This document shows, in pieces, positions 1-5,388 of a DNA stretch of 5,388 nucleotides. This stretch comes from SKVL01 sp051745565 (lineage in GTDB: Bacteria; Patescibacteriota; Minisyncoccia; Phycocordibacterales; CSBR16-193). How positions within the stretch are numbered: position 1 is the first letter of the stretch; each line of letters opens with the position of its first letter. The notes below the pieces were generated by a model. The model searched no databases. It was not told the DNA's origin and saw only the letters and a program-made list of their open reading frames with translations. A program made the translations under genes and the position numbers. The stretch is from the NCBI GenBank assembly GCA_051745565.1, contig JBNJEF010000040.1, forward strand, positions 1-5,388, in the 5' to 3' direction.

Positions 1-76
1 TTATGTTGATCTTTAATGTTAAATTTGGGACCAAACTATCACAGAAATAACAAGATCTTTAATATTATGTAGTTTA
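1..76. other. Intergenic region downstream of the ROK kinase, with short repeats
   Basis: No gene is visible here. The stretch holds a near-identical 14-base direct repeat (8-21 and 54-67, 13 of 14 identical, 46 bp apart) beginning GATCTTTAAT, and a small dyad TTTGG-GA-CCAAA (24-35). No convincing rho-independent terminator for the ROK gene is present, because the dyad is short and lacks a T-run. It may be the upstream region of a further minus-strand gene beyond the window. Confidence 0.4.
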
Positions 77-919
77 TTAACGGTCATTCTTTGAAAGGGC
101 CATAGCTCCGTATAGACCTCCTACATCACCTAATTCCGCTCTCTTTATTTCAGGAACTTCGGATAAGAATTCGGCTAATCTTTCTACGTGATATCTTATT
201 CTATCAATGGGGATGTCCGGATCTCCTACAACCATTGAACCTCCTACAACTACCGTATCAGGTGACCAGAAGAGGATGGAGTTGTATATACCAATAGCGC
301 TTTTAAAAGCCAGATCCTCCCAAACGTCGGGATCTTTAATTTCTATAGGGTCCATGCCGGAGCGTTTTTTTAGAGCCGTACCTGAAACGGTGCCTTCAAA
401 AGTAGCTTCATAAGTTAAACCGTCTTCACTTAAGGACTCGCTATTTATAATATGATGTCCCGGCTCAAAACCGGCGGTTGCTTTATCTATTTTCCCGTTG
501 ACTATTCTGGCCCCTCCTACTCCGGTACTTATAGTGATGTAAGTGCATATCTGACTACCTCTTCCGGCTCCATAATGAACCTCACCGAGACCGACAACGT
601 CAGCATCATTCCCGACCACTAAAGGTGCGGAGAATTTCTCTTCGAAAAGTTCTCTTATTGGCTTATTAACCCATCCTTTCATATTGGGAGAGTAAACCAA
701 GGTGTTTCTTTCTTTATCCCAAACTCCGGTTACTCCACCCCACAGACCTTCCACGTTTCCTTCACCGCCAGATATCTTCTCAACGGCTTCCGACACCATC
801 TCCACACCCTCCTCGGCGCTTTCGGGGGTTTTGTATATTACAGGATCAACGAAAGAATCCCCGTCCTCTGTGGCACTTACTCTTGTTTTACTGCCTCCTA
901 TATCAAACAGAAATCTCAT
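77..919 (-). CDS. ROK-family sugar kinase (glucokinase/fructokinase-like)
   Basis: This 280-aa protein is probably a cytoplasmic ATP-dependent hexose kinase. The phosphate-binding motif DIGGSKTR is at residues 6-13. The GND motif with the catalytic Asp is at 103-105, and STGVGG at 131-136. EPGHH at 152-156 matches the ROK sugar-binding E-x-G-H, VVVGGS at 223-228 matches the second nucleotide motif, and GDVGGLYGA at 264-272 is the typical ROK C-terminal signature. The usual zinc motif CxCGxxGCxE after GH is absent: the aligned stretch reads GLTYEA (167-172), keeping only the Glu. ROK proteins of this length without an N-terminal HTH are kinases rather than repressors. The start ATG at 919 lies one base after the PGI/PMI stop, with an SD-like AAAAGAG just upstream, so translation is probably coupled. 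The substrate cannot be read from sequence; glucose, fructose, mannose or an amino sugar are all possible. Confidence 0.9.
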   Translation of the reverse strand: MRFLFDIGGSKTRVSATEDGDSFVDPVIYKTPESAEEGVEMVSEAVEKISGGEGNVEGLWGGVTGVWDKERNTLVYSPNMKGWVNKPIRELFEEKFSAPLVVGNDADVVGLGEVHYGAGRGSQICTYITISTGVGGARIVNGKIDKATAGFEPGHHIINSESLSEDGLTYEATFEGTVSGTALKKRSGMDPIEIKDPDVWEDLAFKSAIGIYNSILFWSPDTVVVGGSMVVGDPDIPIDRIRYHVERLAEFLSEVPEIKRAELGDVGGLYGAMALSKNDR

Positions 920-920
920 A

Positions 921-1910
921 TTACTCTTTTATTATATTTTTAAACTTCTCTACCATGGGAACATTGTCTGCGTCGGTGTTGTAATACTTCCTTGAAAGCT
1001 CCAGTGAAGCCCAGTCGGCAACCATTATGCCTCTGAATATTCTTTCAGCCCTACTGTTTCCTTGTAATTCATACCGGCGTGCTTTAACACCTCTTTCTTC
1101 GTAAATTGAGCATGTAACATCCATTCTTCTCTGAATACGAGGGTGGTCATCTTCGTCAATTAAAAAGTAAGGTGTTATGGAAGAACTTAGATCCTTTGTG
1201 CTCTCAACAGCCCCGAAGCCTTCCATTTCATTATGATTAGCTTCCGGGAAAATATTATAAAAAGAGGGTATCTTGGTTGTTTCGTTAAATTTGACCTTCC
1301 AGTTATATGCCACTGTAGTATTTTCTGCTGAAGAATAAACAAGAGGAATTTGACCAAAAAGATCTTCCGCTATCTCTACCCCCTTCTCCTTTTCATTTCC
1401 GGGTCTAATTTTTGAAGAAAGCTCTCTAAGAGCCTTTAGTGAGTTCTCATCTTCAAGCATGGTGGCCAAAGAAACAGTTGAGTAACCAATGGCGTTTCTG
1501 GGTTGAATTCCGGTATCGGGCATAATTATTCGCGGAATACCTGCTTTTTCAGCTCTTTCACCCAGAGCGCCACCTGTTGTTATGACAGCTGAATGCAAAT
1601 TTTTTAAAAGGGCCTTATCTATGGAATCCAGTATTTCCTCGGTTCCACCGGAATAAGATACAAAAACAAAAAAGATCTTCTCCATTAACCTGTCTGGAAA
1701 CTCCGGCAAGCCGTAACTGTTGTGAATGAATATGGGTAATGATGGATTTAGGGCCTTTAGTGCCCCCGCGCAAAGATGAGAGCCACCCATTCCCGCAACC
1801 ACAACAGCATCGTGGTCTCGGAAAACTTTCTCTCTTTCTTGAATATTCGGCTTAAAGTTAAATTGCTCCGGCAAACCGGCTATCGCCTCCTCCATCTTTA
1901 TTTTTCCCAT
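921..1910 (-). CDS. Bifunctional phosphoglucose/phosphomannose isomerase (SIS domain)
   Basis: This 329-aa protein belongs to the short PGI/PMI family best known from archaea, which interconverts glucose-6-P or mannose-6-P with fructose-6-P. Two SIS-type sugar-phosphate domains are visible. The first has VVAGMGGS (37-44), SYSGGTEE (85-92, phosphate-binding loop), TTGGALGERA (111-120) and the family-typical QPRNAIGY (136-143). The second has FNETTKIPSFYN (208-219) followed by EANHNEMEGF (223-232). By my alignment from memory, E210 and H226 correspond to the catalytic Glu and His described in the Pyrobaculum enzyme, and their 16-residue spacing agrees. Length is normal. The ATG at 1910 is the first start; a second ATG at codon 6 has GGGAAA upstream and is a possible alternative. 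It is followed directly by the ROK kinase (1-base gap), which suggests a two-gene sugar-phosphate module: phosphorylate a hexose, then isomerise it to fructose-6-P for glycolysis or amino-sugar synthesis. Confidence 0.9.
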   Translation of the reverse strand: MGKIKMEEAIAGLPEQFNFKPNIQEREKVFRDHDAVVVAGMGGSHLCAGALKALNPSLPIFIHNSYGLPEFPDRLMEKIFFVFVSYSGGTEEILDSIDKALLKNLHSAVITTGGALGERAEKAGIPRIIMPDTGIQPRNAIGYSTVSLATMLEDENSLKALRELSSKIRPGNEKEKGVEIAEDLFGQIPLVYSSAENTTVAYNWKVKFNETTKIPSFYNIFPEANHNEMEGFGAVESTKDLSSSITPYFLIDEDDHPRIQRRMDVTCSIYEERGVKARRYELQGNSRAERIFRGIMVADWASLELSRKYYNTDADNVPMVEKFKNIIKE

Positions 1911-1926
1911 ACGATATCCATATTAT

Positions 1927-1980
1927 GATCAATGTTCTCATTATAACCCATAAAGAAAAGGTCGCCTGTGAATATTGATC
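1927..1980. repeat. Imperfect 10-bp inverted repeat flanking the PGI/PMI upstream region
   Basis: GATCAATGTT at 1927-1936 and AATATTGATC at 1971-1980 are inverted copies matching at 9 of 10 bases, separated by 34 bp. The candidate TATAAT of the PGI/PMI unit lies between them. The loop is too long for a terminator; paired half-sites for a looping regulator, or chance in AT-rich sequence, are both possible. Confidence 0.35.
1940..1945 (-). promoter_or_regulatory. Candidate -10 element for the PGI/PMI-ROK unit
   Basis: On the minus strand the 72-bp gap between the delta'-like gene and PGI/PMI contains a perfect TATAAT, about 30 bases before the PGI/PMI ATG. No convincing -35 hexamer lies at 16-18 bp; TTCACA occurs at 1967-1972 but with a 21-bp spacer. 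An imperfect inverted repeat flanks the site. It could be an internal promoter giving the sugar genes expression independent of mreB. Confidence 0.4.
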
Positions 1981-1982
1981 TT

Positions 1983-2765
1983 TTAGGGTGATTTTTTCTG
2001 ATTGATACAGGGGGTAAAATATATAACATGTTCCATGAGTAACTTTAGGGAGCTTCTCTGATCCAAATTGGCTTTTTTAATTTTAGTAAGAGAATGAACG
2101 AAGGTGTTAAGCTCTTTTGCGTCAGATCGGATTTTTTCAAGTTCTTTTTTATGGTTGTATAGTTCCTCTTCAAGAAGATCTAAAAAAGTTTGGGCTTTCG
2201 CTTTATCTCTCTCTTCAATTATTTCCTTTAAAAGTTCACTTCTCTCAGCAACGGAAGAAGCCAAAAATTCTTTAACGGGAATCCCCTCCTCTTCTTTTTC
2301 CGTATCTAAAGAAGAAACCGCCATCCTTGAGTACAAAGTGGGTAAAAATATCTCTTTAGAAGGTACGATAAGAAAAAAGAAGATATTATTAGGGGTACTC
2401 TCAAAAAGTTTCAAGAGTGCATTTTGGGACTCTTCGGTTAAAGAATGGGTTTCAATACTGCAGATCTTAAAATTCTGGCAAACGGGATTTGTAGAACTCC
2501 ATTCTCTTAATTTATGAGCGTCTTCAATGACAAAGGATTCTTTGGGGTAGTGCAAAAAATCAGGATTACCTTTAGAGGGTACGGCCCAGGCTGAAAAAAT
2601 CGCTTGAGATACGGCCACCCCTCCAAAAGCGGGGTCACTTGTGATAAAACAGTACGCATGGTGCGGAGAGAGTCCTATAAAGGCCTTGACTCGCTCTTGT
2701 GCCACCAAAATCGCTTTGTCTTTAGCGTTATTAGTGCTTGGTGCTGATGCTTTTCTTATAGACAT
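1983..2765 (-). CDS. DNA polymerase III delta'-like clamp-loader subunit (AAA+ without P-loop)
   Basis: This 260-aa protein resembles the N-terminal AAA+ part of the clamp-loader delta' subunit (HolB family), a non-hydrolysing partner of DnaX and HolA in loading the sliding clamp. The diagnostic stretch is a Walker-B-like FVIEDAHKL (about 78-86), then LTEESQNALLKLFESTP (about 109-125), the sensor-1 region FFFLIVPS (about 129-136) and LYSRM (about 144-148, the SRC-motif position). The place of the Walker A loop holds SDPAFGG (about 43-49) with no GKT/S, so ATP binding is unlikely. The Cys4 zinc module of many delta'/DnaX proteins is also absent. The C-terminal part (about 155-260) is charged and helical and shorter than in classical delta'. 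ATG at 2765 is preferred; a TTG lies one codon upstream. The first 35 bp overlap the end of mreB, which implies co-transcription. A diverged paralogue of holB cannot be excluded. Confidence 0.75.
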   Translation of the reverse strand: MSIRKASAPSTNNAKDKAILVAQERVKAFIGLSPHHAYCFITSDPAFGGVAVSQAIFSAWAVPSKGNPDFLHYPKESFVIEDAHKLREWSSTNPVCQNFKICSIETHSLTEESQNALLKLFESTPNNIFFFLIVPSKEIFLPTLYSRMAVSSLDTEKEEEGIPVKEFLASSVAERSELLKEIIEERDKAKAQTFLDLLEEELYNHKKELEKIRSDAKELNTFVHSLTKIKKANLDQRSSLKLLMEHVIYFTPCINQKKSP

Positions 2766-3744
2766 CAAGATGTTCTAAAGCAATACCTGTACCGCGGGCA
2801 ACGCAGTACATTGGTTCTTTGGCAAGCTGAGCGTTCACGCCGGTTCGTCTGTGCACAAGCTCTGTTAAATTTCTAAGCTGAGACGTTCCGCCGGTCATAA
2901 CAATGCCTCTGTCAATTATATCAGAAGAAAGTTCGGGAGGAGTGTCTTGAAGAACTTCTTTAATGGCTCTTATCATCTCTCTGAGGTCTTTATTTATGGC
3001 TTTAAGTACTTCATTGCTTTCTATCTCCACCGCACGTGGGAGACCGGATACAAAATCCCTTCCTTTTATGGTCATTGTCAGGTCTTCTTCCAGAGGAATG
3101 GCGGATACAACCCGTATCTTTATATCTTCGGCCGTTTTATCTCCAATTCCCAAATTGAAGGTCTTTTTTACATAATCTGCAATGGATTGATCCAGTTTGT
3201 TACCACCGTATTTAACGGAAGTTGAAGCCACTATTCCACCTAAAGATATTACCGCAACATCGGTCGTTCCGCCCCCAATATCAACGATCATGTGTCCGGT
3301 GGGCTCATGTATAGGTATTCCCGCTCCAATGGCCGCCAATATCGGCTCTTTAACAACGTAGGCGTTATTTGCCCCGGCTTTTATAGCGGCTTCTATAACG
3401 GCACGACGTTCGGTGGAAGTTACTCCGGCCGGAACGGAAACAAGTACGTCCGGTTTTAATACATTAAATTTTCCCAGGGCTTTATCCAAATAGTACCTGA
3501 GCATTGCTTCAGTAACACGGTAGTCTGCAATGACCCCGTCTTTCATCGGCCTGTAAGCCACAATAGCTTCAGGTGTTTTACCTATCATTTTCTTTGCCTC
3601 GGCGCCAATTGCCAATATTTTATTATCCTCCTCAGATACAGCCACCACCGATGGCTCGTTTAAAACGATCCCTTTTCGTGGAACGTATACCAATATATTG
3701 GCGGTGCCAAGATCTATTCCTATTTTTTTAGAAAAAATCCCCAT
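2731..3744 (-). CDS. mreB: Rod-shape-determining protein MreB (bacterial actin)
   Basis: This 337-aa protein is of normal MreB length. MreB polymerises on the inner face of the membrane and positions the elongation machinery for peptidoglycan synthesis. Visible motifs are the N-terminal FSKKIGIDLGTAN with the phosphate-1 loop (DLGTAN, 11-16), RPMKDGVIADY (65-75), PAGVTSTERRAV (105-116), KEPILAAIGAGIP (132-144), the phosphate-2 loop DIGGGTTD (155-162), SLGGIVASTSVKYGG (167-181), the adenosine motif MTGGTSQL (283-290) and ARGTGIALEH (316-325). A GTG at 3801 would add 19 residues, but that extension lacks MreB similarity and crosses the predicted promoter, so ATG at 3744 is the start. No strong Shine-Dalgarno sequence precedes it. 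mreC and mreD do not follow; the next gene is delta'-like and overlaps by 35 bp. Upstream, divergently, lies the XRE-MurA fusion gene, another peptidoglycan function. Confidence 0.96.
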   Translation of the reverse strand: MGIFSKKIGIDLGTANILVYVPRKGIVLNEPSVVAVSEEDNKILAIGAEAKKMIGKTPEAIVAYRPMKDGVIADYRVTEAMLRYYLDKALGKFNVLKPDVLVSVPAGVTSTERRAVIEAAIKAGANNAYVVKEPILAAIGAGIPIHEPTGHMIVDIGGGTTDVAVISLGGIVASTSVKYGGNKLDQSIADYVKKTFNLGIGDKTAEDIKIRVVSAIPLEEDLTMTIKGRDFVSGLPRAVEIESNEVLKAINKDLREMIRAIKEVLQDTPPELSSDIIDRGIVMTGGTSQLRNLTELVHRRTGVNAQLAKEPMYCVARGTGIALEHLDVYKKSISTKH

Positions 3745-3768
3745 GCGAATATCTTTACAAGAAACTAT

Positions 3769-3798
3769 ATCATACCTTAGATCAAACGAAAGTGGCAA
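3769..3798 (-). promoter_or_regulatory. Sigma70-like promoter of mreB
   Basis: On the minus strand, TTGCCA (3793-3798; five of six bases match the -35 consensus) is followed after 18 bp by TATGAT (3769-3774; five of six match the -10 consensus). Transcription would start near 3762, leaving a leader of about 20 bases before the mreB ATG at 3744. The match is good and the position sensible. It also argues against the longer GTG start of mreB, which would begin inside this promoter. Confidence 0.65.
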
Positions 3799-3812
3799 CA
3801 CCCTTTTTCCTC

Positions 3813-3841
3813 TTGCACTCTTGTATTAACTAGTATAGCAT
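3813..3841 (+). promoter_or_regulatory. Candidate promoter of the XRE-MurA gene
   Basis: TTGCAC (3813-3818) is followed after 17 bp by TAGCAT (3836-3841), giving a start near 3848 and a leader of about 15 bases. An overlapping alternative is TTAACT (3826-3831), 16 bp, then TATACA (3848-3853), which would give a nearly leaderless message. In both readings the -10 element lies inside the 20-bp palindrome, so a protein bound there would block RNA polymerase. Both candidates are only moderate matches. Confidence 0.35.
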
Positions 3842-3852
3842 ATATGCTATAC
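3833..3852. promoter_or_regulatory. Perfect 20-bp palindrome, probable operator
   Basis: GTATAGCATATATGCTATAC is identical to its own reverse complement over all 20 bases, and symmetry stops at both flanks. It ends 10 bases before the ATG of the XRE-MurA fusion, overlaps that gene's candidate -10 elements, and sits about 35 bp upstream of the mreB -35 box. Length and two-fold symmetry fit a dimeric Cro/CI-type HTH protein. The most economical candidate ligand is the HTH domain encoded directly downstream, giving autoregulation. The palindrome is seen directly; the operator role is inference. Confidence 0.65.
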
Positions 3853-3862
3853 ATATAAATCA

Positions 3863-5388
3863 ATGAAAAACATGAAAAACAACTCCACTGAACATTTAAA
3901 CAAAATGGGCTCAATAATCCACAGATTCAGAGAAAAACACGACCTTACTCAAAAAGAACTGGCTCGCCGTTTGAATACTACCCAGAGCGCTGTGGCAAGA
4001 ATAGAATCCGGAGATCAAAATGTAAGTACCGCCATGCTCTCAAAGATCAATGAGACCTTGGGGGTAAATGTTTTTCAGATAGATTCGGGGTCTTTAACGG
4101 TTAAAGTAAAAGGGGGTAAAAAACTCAAAGGGAAAATAAGAACACGAACATCTAAGAACGGAGCAGTTGGGCTTTTGTGCGCCTCTCTTTTAAACAAAGG
4201 CAAAACAACTCTTAGAGATGTACCCAGAATAGAAGAGGTTTTTAGGATAATAGAAGTACTGGAAAGCATTGGTGTGGAGATTACTTGGAAGAATAACGAC
4301 CTCACTCTTGAACCGCCTAAGCGCTTTTCTTTAAGTTCAGTAAATGAAAAAGCCGCCAGAAAGACCAGAAGCATAATAATGTTCTTGGGCTCCCTTATTC
4401 ATCACCGCTCATCTTTTTCCCTACCCTTGGCTGGAGGGTGTCGCTTGGGTAAAAGGAATATAGAGCCACATATTTTTGCTCTGGAAGACCTGGGTGCGAA
4501 AATAGAAGAAAATAACGGCTGGTATAAAGTCAGATCTTCAGGTTTAAAAGGCGGAACCGTTGTGCTCTATGAATCCGGGGATACGGTTACTGAAAATGCT
4601 CTCATGGCCGCCGCCTGTATTCCGGAAGAAACAACCATAAAGTTTGCTTCTGCCAATTATCAAGTTCAGGAAATGTGTTTTTTCTTAAAAGAGCTTGGTG
4701 TTGAAATAGAGGGCATTGGAACGACAACCCTTAAAGTTCGCGGGGTCAAAGAGATCAATAAAGATATCTCCTATAGCTTGAGCGAGGATCCGGTAGAGTC
4801 AATGTTCTTTTTGGCCGCCGCCATTGTTACCGATTCTTCAATAACGATAGAAAGATGTCCTATAGATTTCTTGGAGTTGGAACTCTTAAAACTGGAAAAA
4901 ATGGGATTTAAATACAAAAGAAGCAAGGAGTATTTATCAAATAATGGACAGACGAAGCTTGTTAATATAACCACTTTCCGCTCAAATCTAAAAGCGATAG
5001 AAAGCAAAATAGAGCCCAGGCCTTATCCCGGTCTTAATATAGACAACCTGCCCTTTTTTGCGGTTATAGCCACTCAAGCCGAGGGTCAAACCCTTATTCA
5101 CGACTGGGTCTACGAAGAACGTGCCATTTATTACAAAGAATTGGATAGACTTGGTGCTAGTACTATTTTAGCTGACCCGCATCGTATATATATATCAGGG
5201 AAAACGTTATTACAGCCAAATGAAGTGATATGCCCCCCTGCCTTAAGACCTGCCGCCATAATCCTTATAGGCATGCTTGGTGCTCAAGGCACATCTATAC
5301 TGAGAAATATTTACAGTATAAACCGAGGATATGAGAGCATTATAGAGCGCCTTAACAGCTTGGGTGCATCAATAGAATTTCAACCCAA
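3863..5388 (+). CDS. murA: XRE helix-turn-helix / MurA fusion: UDP-GlcNAc 1-carboxyvinyltransferase with DNA-binding domain (3' partial)
   Basis: The frame is open for 508 codons to the window edge; only a short tail seems missing. Residues 14-72 form a Cro/CI-type HTH (FREKHDLTQKELARRLN, then TTQSAVARIESG as recognition region). A short linker joins the MurA domain (about 78 onward), which transfers enolpyruvate from PEP to UDP-GlcNAc in the first committed step of peptidoglycan synthesis. Aligned by memory to E. coli MurA (K22, R91, C115, R120, D305, R331, R371, R397), the matches are K98-N99 in SKNG, R169, C193 in AGGC, R198, D394, R420 in YEER, R462 and R488 in NRGYE. Spacings C-to-R (5), D-to-R (26) and final R-to-R (26) agree exactly. 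The usual DLR Asp is Ala460, and the EPEI motif is replaced near 264-270. ATG 3863 is the first start; ATG 3872 and ATG 3905 are alternatives, none with a clear Shine-Dalgarno. The retained Cys suggests a working, possibly fosfomycin-sensitive enzyme; DNA binding is inferred from the fold. Confidence 0.92.
   Translation, partial: MKNMKNNSTEHLNKMGSIIHRFREKHDLTQKELARRLNTTQSAVARIESGDQNVSTAMLSKINETLGVNVFQIDSGSLTVKVKGGKKLKGKIRTRTSKNGAVGLLCASLLNKGKTTLRDVPRIEEVFRIIEVLESIGVEITWKNNDLTLEPPKRFSLSSVNEKAARKTRSIIMFLGSLIHHRSSFSLPLAGGCRLGKRNIEPHIFALEDLGAKIEENNGWYKVRSSGLKGGTVVLYESGDTVTENALMAAACIPEETTIKFASANYQVQEMCFFLKELGVEIEGIGTTTLKVRGVKEINKDISYSLSEDPVESMFFLAAAIVTDSSITIERCPIDFLELELLKLEKMGFKYKRSKEYLSNNGQTKLVNITTFRSNLKAIESKIEPRPYPGLNIDNLPFFAVIATQAEGQTLIHDWVYEERAIYYKELDRLGASTILADPHRIYISGKTLLQPNEVICPPALRPAAIILIGMLGAQGTSILRNIYSINRGYESIIERLNSLGASIEFQP

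Noticed and set aside
24..35. TTTGG-GA-CCAAA dyad as a terminator of the ROK gene
   Set aside because: The stem is only about five base pairs with an unfavourable two-base loop and no following T-run on the minus strand.
207..995. Plus-strand open frames opposite the ROK and PGI/PMI genes (207-413, 702-995)
   Set aside because: The products are low-complexity Ser/Thr/Pro-rich shadows of well-recognised minus-strand proteins.
2104..3225. Plus-strand open frames opposite the delta'-like gene and mreB (2104-2517, 2947-3225, 2963-3175)
   Set aside because: They are antisense to clear coding regions, have no domain signals, and two of them overlap each other in different frames.
3745..3801. N-terminal extension of MreB from a GTG at 3801
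   Set aside because: The extra 19 residues do not resemble MreB and the region carries a good -35/-10 pair; the ATG at 3744 begins exactly at the typical MreB N-terminus.
53..4537. Seven AGATCT sites across the window (53, 1360, 1673, 2176, 2462, 3710, 4532)
   Set aside because: This is more than base composition predicts, but six lie in coding sequence in ordinary codon contexts and there is no spacing pattern; too weak to call a signal.
4075..5007. Open frames on the minus strand opposite the XRE-MurA gene (4075-4374 and 4771-5007)
   Set aside because: They lie inside a strongly conserved plus-strand MurA coding region and show no recognisable domain; they are antisense shadows.
3863..5388. 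AroA (EPSP synthase) instead of MurA
   Set aside because: The SKNG start, the AGGC loop with Cys193 and the NRGYE end are MurA signatures, and AroA lacks the loop Cys.
1..5388. CRISPR array, tRNA, rRNA, insertion sequence or riboswitch
   Set aside because: No regularly spaced repeats, no cloverleaf-like or rRNA-like sequence, no transposase or terminal inverted repeats; the gaps are too short for known riboswitch classes.

Overview
The window carries five protein-coding genes in two divergent blocks that meet at a 118-bp intergenic region (3745-3862). It is moderately AT-rich and tightly packed, with intergenic gaps of 1 to about 120 bp. All four complete genes end in TAA and no reading frame needs a recoded stop. 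The gene set (archaeal-type bifunctional phosphoglucose/phosphomannose isomerase, a small clamp-loader delta'-like protein without a P-loop, mreB without mreC/mreD behind it, and a MurA-like enzyme fused to an N-terminal XRE helix-turn-helix) most resembles a small-genome uncultured bacterium of the Patescibacteria/CPR type. That placement is inference from gene content and protein style, not a database result.

Minus-strand block, in order of transcription: mreB (3744-2731), from a good sigma70-like promoter; a DNA polymerase III delta'-like gene (2765-1983) overlapping the end of mreB by 35 bp; a 72-bp gap with a perfect TATAAT on the minus strand; bifunctional PGI/PMI (1910-921); and a ROK-family sugar kinase (919-77) that starts one base after the PGI/PMI stop. 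The last 76 bp (1-76) hold no gene.

Plus-strand block: one long open frame from 3863 to the window edge (508 codons, stop not reached). It encodes a Cro/CI-type DNA-binding domain (about residues 14-72) joined to an almost complete UDP-GlcNAc enolpyruvyl transferase (MurA) domain that keeps the catalytic Lys-Asn pair, the Cys of the PEP-binding loop and most active-site Arg residues.

The most striking observation is the pairing of this fusion with a perfect 20-bp palindrome (3833-3852). It lies 10 bp before the fusion gene's start codon, in the shared regulatory region with mreB. A simple hypothesis is that the first committed enzyme of peptidoglycan synthesis is also a DNA-binding regulator that represses its own gene, and possibly influences the divergent mreB unit, in response to UDP-GlcNAc/PEP occupancy. 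The PGI/PMI and ROK kinase at the far end of the mreB side would feed hexose phosphates toward the same precursor pool.
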